From contig NC_068567.1 in the NCBI RefSeq assembly GCF_025698545.1, forward strand, positions 6,510,001 through 6,574,000: DNA of 64,000 nucleotides, read 5' to 3'. The notes under the pieces were generated by a model. It was not told where the DNA came from. It did no database searches and worked only from the letters and a program-made list of their open reading frames with translations. Below are positions 62,236 through 64,000 of the stretch, in pieces; position 1 is the first letter of the stretch; each line of letters starts with the position of its first letter. The translations under genes and the position numbers were made by a program. Origin of the DNA: Gossypium raimondii. Its lineage: Eukaryota; Streptophyta; Magnoliopsida; Malvales; Malvaceae.

Positions 62236-63224
62236 CAATGCGTTGAAAGCTCAACAAAAAAAATATTGTTTTGCTTAATAATTTGCGGCGCTTTCCTAAA
62301 AGCGCCACAAAGTCTCTAAACCTCCACAAGAAAACGACGCCGTTTGCTTAAATCTTTTTGCTTTTAAAGTTGCGCCGCTAATGTACTTAAACCTAAACAA
62401 CAAAACGATGCCGTTTTGATAAAAATTGTTGAACATTACGGCGTTTTTAGCTAAGCGCCACTAATATCTCTAAAATCTGAAAAAGAAACGTTGTCGTTTG
62501 CCTGAAACTATTACCGCTAATGCTTGACATTTGTGGCGTTTTTAGCAAATCGCCACTAATGTTCCTAAGCACAACAGAAAACGACGGCGTATGCTTAAAA
62601 CTTATTGCGGCGCTTAATGAGAAGCGCCGCTAATGATTGACTTCAGCGGCGATTTCTTTAAAGCGCCACTATAGTGTCTAAAACTCAACAAGAAAATGAC
62701 GTCGTTTGGTAAAATCTTTATGGCGTTCCAGGAAAGCGCCGCCACTATTGTCCCTAAGACGGCGTATGCTTGAAACATTTTCTGGCGCTTCCTATTTTGC
62801 GCCGCTAATGATTGGCTTCAGCGGCGCTTCATTTAAAACGCCGTTATTTGTGTCTAAAATTTAACAAGAAAACGACGTCGTTCGATGAAAAACTTTGTGA
62901 CGCTTTTCGAAAACGCCACTAATGTCATCAAACGTAAATCAATACAGCATCGTCTGTTAATCAGTTTTGCGGCGCTTTTGTACAAGCGCCGCTAATGTTA
63001 CACTTTTACGGTGTTTTGTTTAAAGTGCCACTAATGTCTTTGAATCTGACCCTGAAAACGACACCGTTTACCTAACTCGTTTGCGGCGCTTTTGGGGAAT
63101 CGCCGCTGTTGCTTATAATTGCTGGCGTTTTTTAACACTCGTCACTATTGCTCGGTTTTTTGTGGCGTTTTGTGTTAAAACGCCGCTATAGACGCCGCTA
63201 AAGGCCTCTTTTGGTGTAGTGGGA

Positions 63225-63538
63225 CCTCCTCACTCAAATGATGCGTTTCAGTGAAATAAATTATTTAGACTGACTAATGATAATATAAATGTTAAGGTAT
63301 CGAATTATGTAAGAAATTAAAAAATAAAGATTAAATCTCAAATTTGACTGTAATATAAAGACTAAAATTGAAATTTGACCATTTTTATAAGGAGATAAAG
63401 GGATTAGATTTGAAATTTAACCTTTTATGCTAATAATGTAAAAAAAAAAAGCAAGCGAAACTTGAGAGCTTTCTTTTATATAATCTAAAAAGATAAAGTG
63501 ATTTAGTTATGAAATTCAACCTTTATGTTAATGATGTA

Positions 63539-63610
<72 letters not shown>

Positions 63611-64000
63611 GAAGTCATGTGCATTTGCCTTACACAATTTAAACATTGAGGTACCAAATTATGTTAAAAGTTAAAATATAAATATAAACAGCAAATTTGA
63701 GTATAATATAAGGATTGAAATTGTAATTTAACCCTTTTATATAGTGTAGAAAGATAAAGAGATTAAATTTGAACTTTATGTTAATAGTAAAAGAAAAAAA
63801 GCCATAGACACTTGAGGCCTTCCTTTTATATAATCTAAAAGAAAGAGGATTAAATTTGAAATTTAACCTTTTATGTCAATAATGTGAAAAAGAAAAGAAA
63901 AGAAAAGCCATGGACACTTTCATAAAGGAACTAAGTCCTAAGGCTTTCATATTGATAGTTTTTGGTAGTATATATAAATTTTAATTACATAACTAAATAA
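63225..64000. repeat. tandemly repeated flank with TAA microsatellite
   Basis: A perfect (TAA)23 run fills 63541-63609. Around it a unit of about 350 bp occurs twice: GGTATCGAATTATGT at about 63294 and GGTACCAAATTATGT at about 63649, each followed by AAATTTGA.TATAATATAA and CTTTCTTTTATATAATCTAAAA-like text. No gene is supported. Confidence 0.7.

Larger units (their letters stand above)
55372..63221. mobile_element. 7.85-kb CACTA (En/Spm) element, internally deleted
   Basis: The left end starts CACTACACCAAAATAGG and the reverse complement of the right end starts CACTACACCAAAAGAGG; about 30 bp match with few changes. The 3-bp duplication GGA flanks it. Both subterminal regions (55385-55820; 60900-61460 and 62275-63215) hold many direct and inverted copies of TTTAGCGGCG / AACGCC(G/A)CTAAAG, the type of motif a TNPA protein binds. 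Inside are a broken TNPA-like gene and only the 3' part of TNPD; the catalytic core of the transposase is absent, so it is non-autonomous. Confidence 0.92.

Overview
This is plant nuclear DNA, most likely from a cotton (Gossypium) or a close Malvaceae relative. The evidence is a set of multi-exon genes with GT-AG introns of the usual dicot size, AT-rich intergenic DNA, and repeat families I associate with cotton: Gypsy LTRs rich in CACACGGGC-type motifs, a MULE carrying a plant-mobile-domain gene, and a CACTA element. The genus call is recognition, not a database result.

Five genes look intact. From left to right: (1) GEX2 (+, 6223-11384), a sperm-cell surface protein with filamin-like repeats, 16 exons, 1079 aa. 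(2) A small conserved plant protein of unknown function (-, 14566-15130), 2 exons, 165 aa. (3) Condensin-2 subunit H2, CAP-H2 (-, 24746-28313), 11 exons, 696 aa. (4) A pectin methylesterase with an inhibitor pro-region (-, 30542-32293), 2 exons, 558 aa. (5) An IBR3 / ACAD10-like acyl-CoA dehydrogenase with an N-terminal APH kinase-like domain (-, 42184-47875), 17 exons, 824 aa, ending in a peroxisomal AKL tripeptide. I rebuilt every exon chain by hand, and all phases close without a stop. The genes do not form one pathway; they are separate housekeeping or reproductive loci in a repeat-rich setting.

The rest is mostly mobile DNA. Region 770-3170 is a decayed LTR element. A 254-bp MITE lies just upstream of GEX2. 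A large AT-rich inverted repeat lies at 11920-12890. A 7.05-kb MULE with about 230-bp terminal inverted repeats and a perfect 10-bp target duplication fills 16686-23735; it carries a broken MURA-type transposase and, convergent to it, a broken plant-mobile-domain (PMD) gene. A minus-strand LTR retroelement with a very long LTR (37086-40665) and a decayed interior lies left of IBR3, next to a second, plus-strand LTR fragment. MITEs lie at 48084-48547 and 50808-51162, and a near-perfect 796-bp palindromic element at 52326-53121. A Copia 5' end (LTR plus gag start) lies at 53560-54371. A 7.85-kb CACTA element with a 3-bp GGA duplication (55372-63221) keeps only a broken TNPA-like gene and the 3' end of TNPD; the missing transposase core is replaced by simple repeats, and its right subterminal region contains a degenerate telomere-like tract. 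Tandem repeats and a TAA microsatellite close the window.

The best candidates for an unusual system are the PMD-carrying MULE, the CACTA with telomere-like filler, and the self-complementary elements close to genes.
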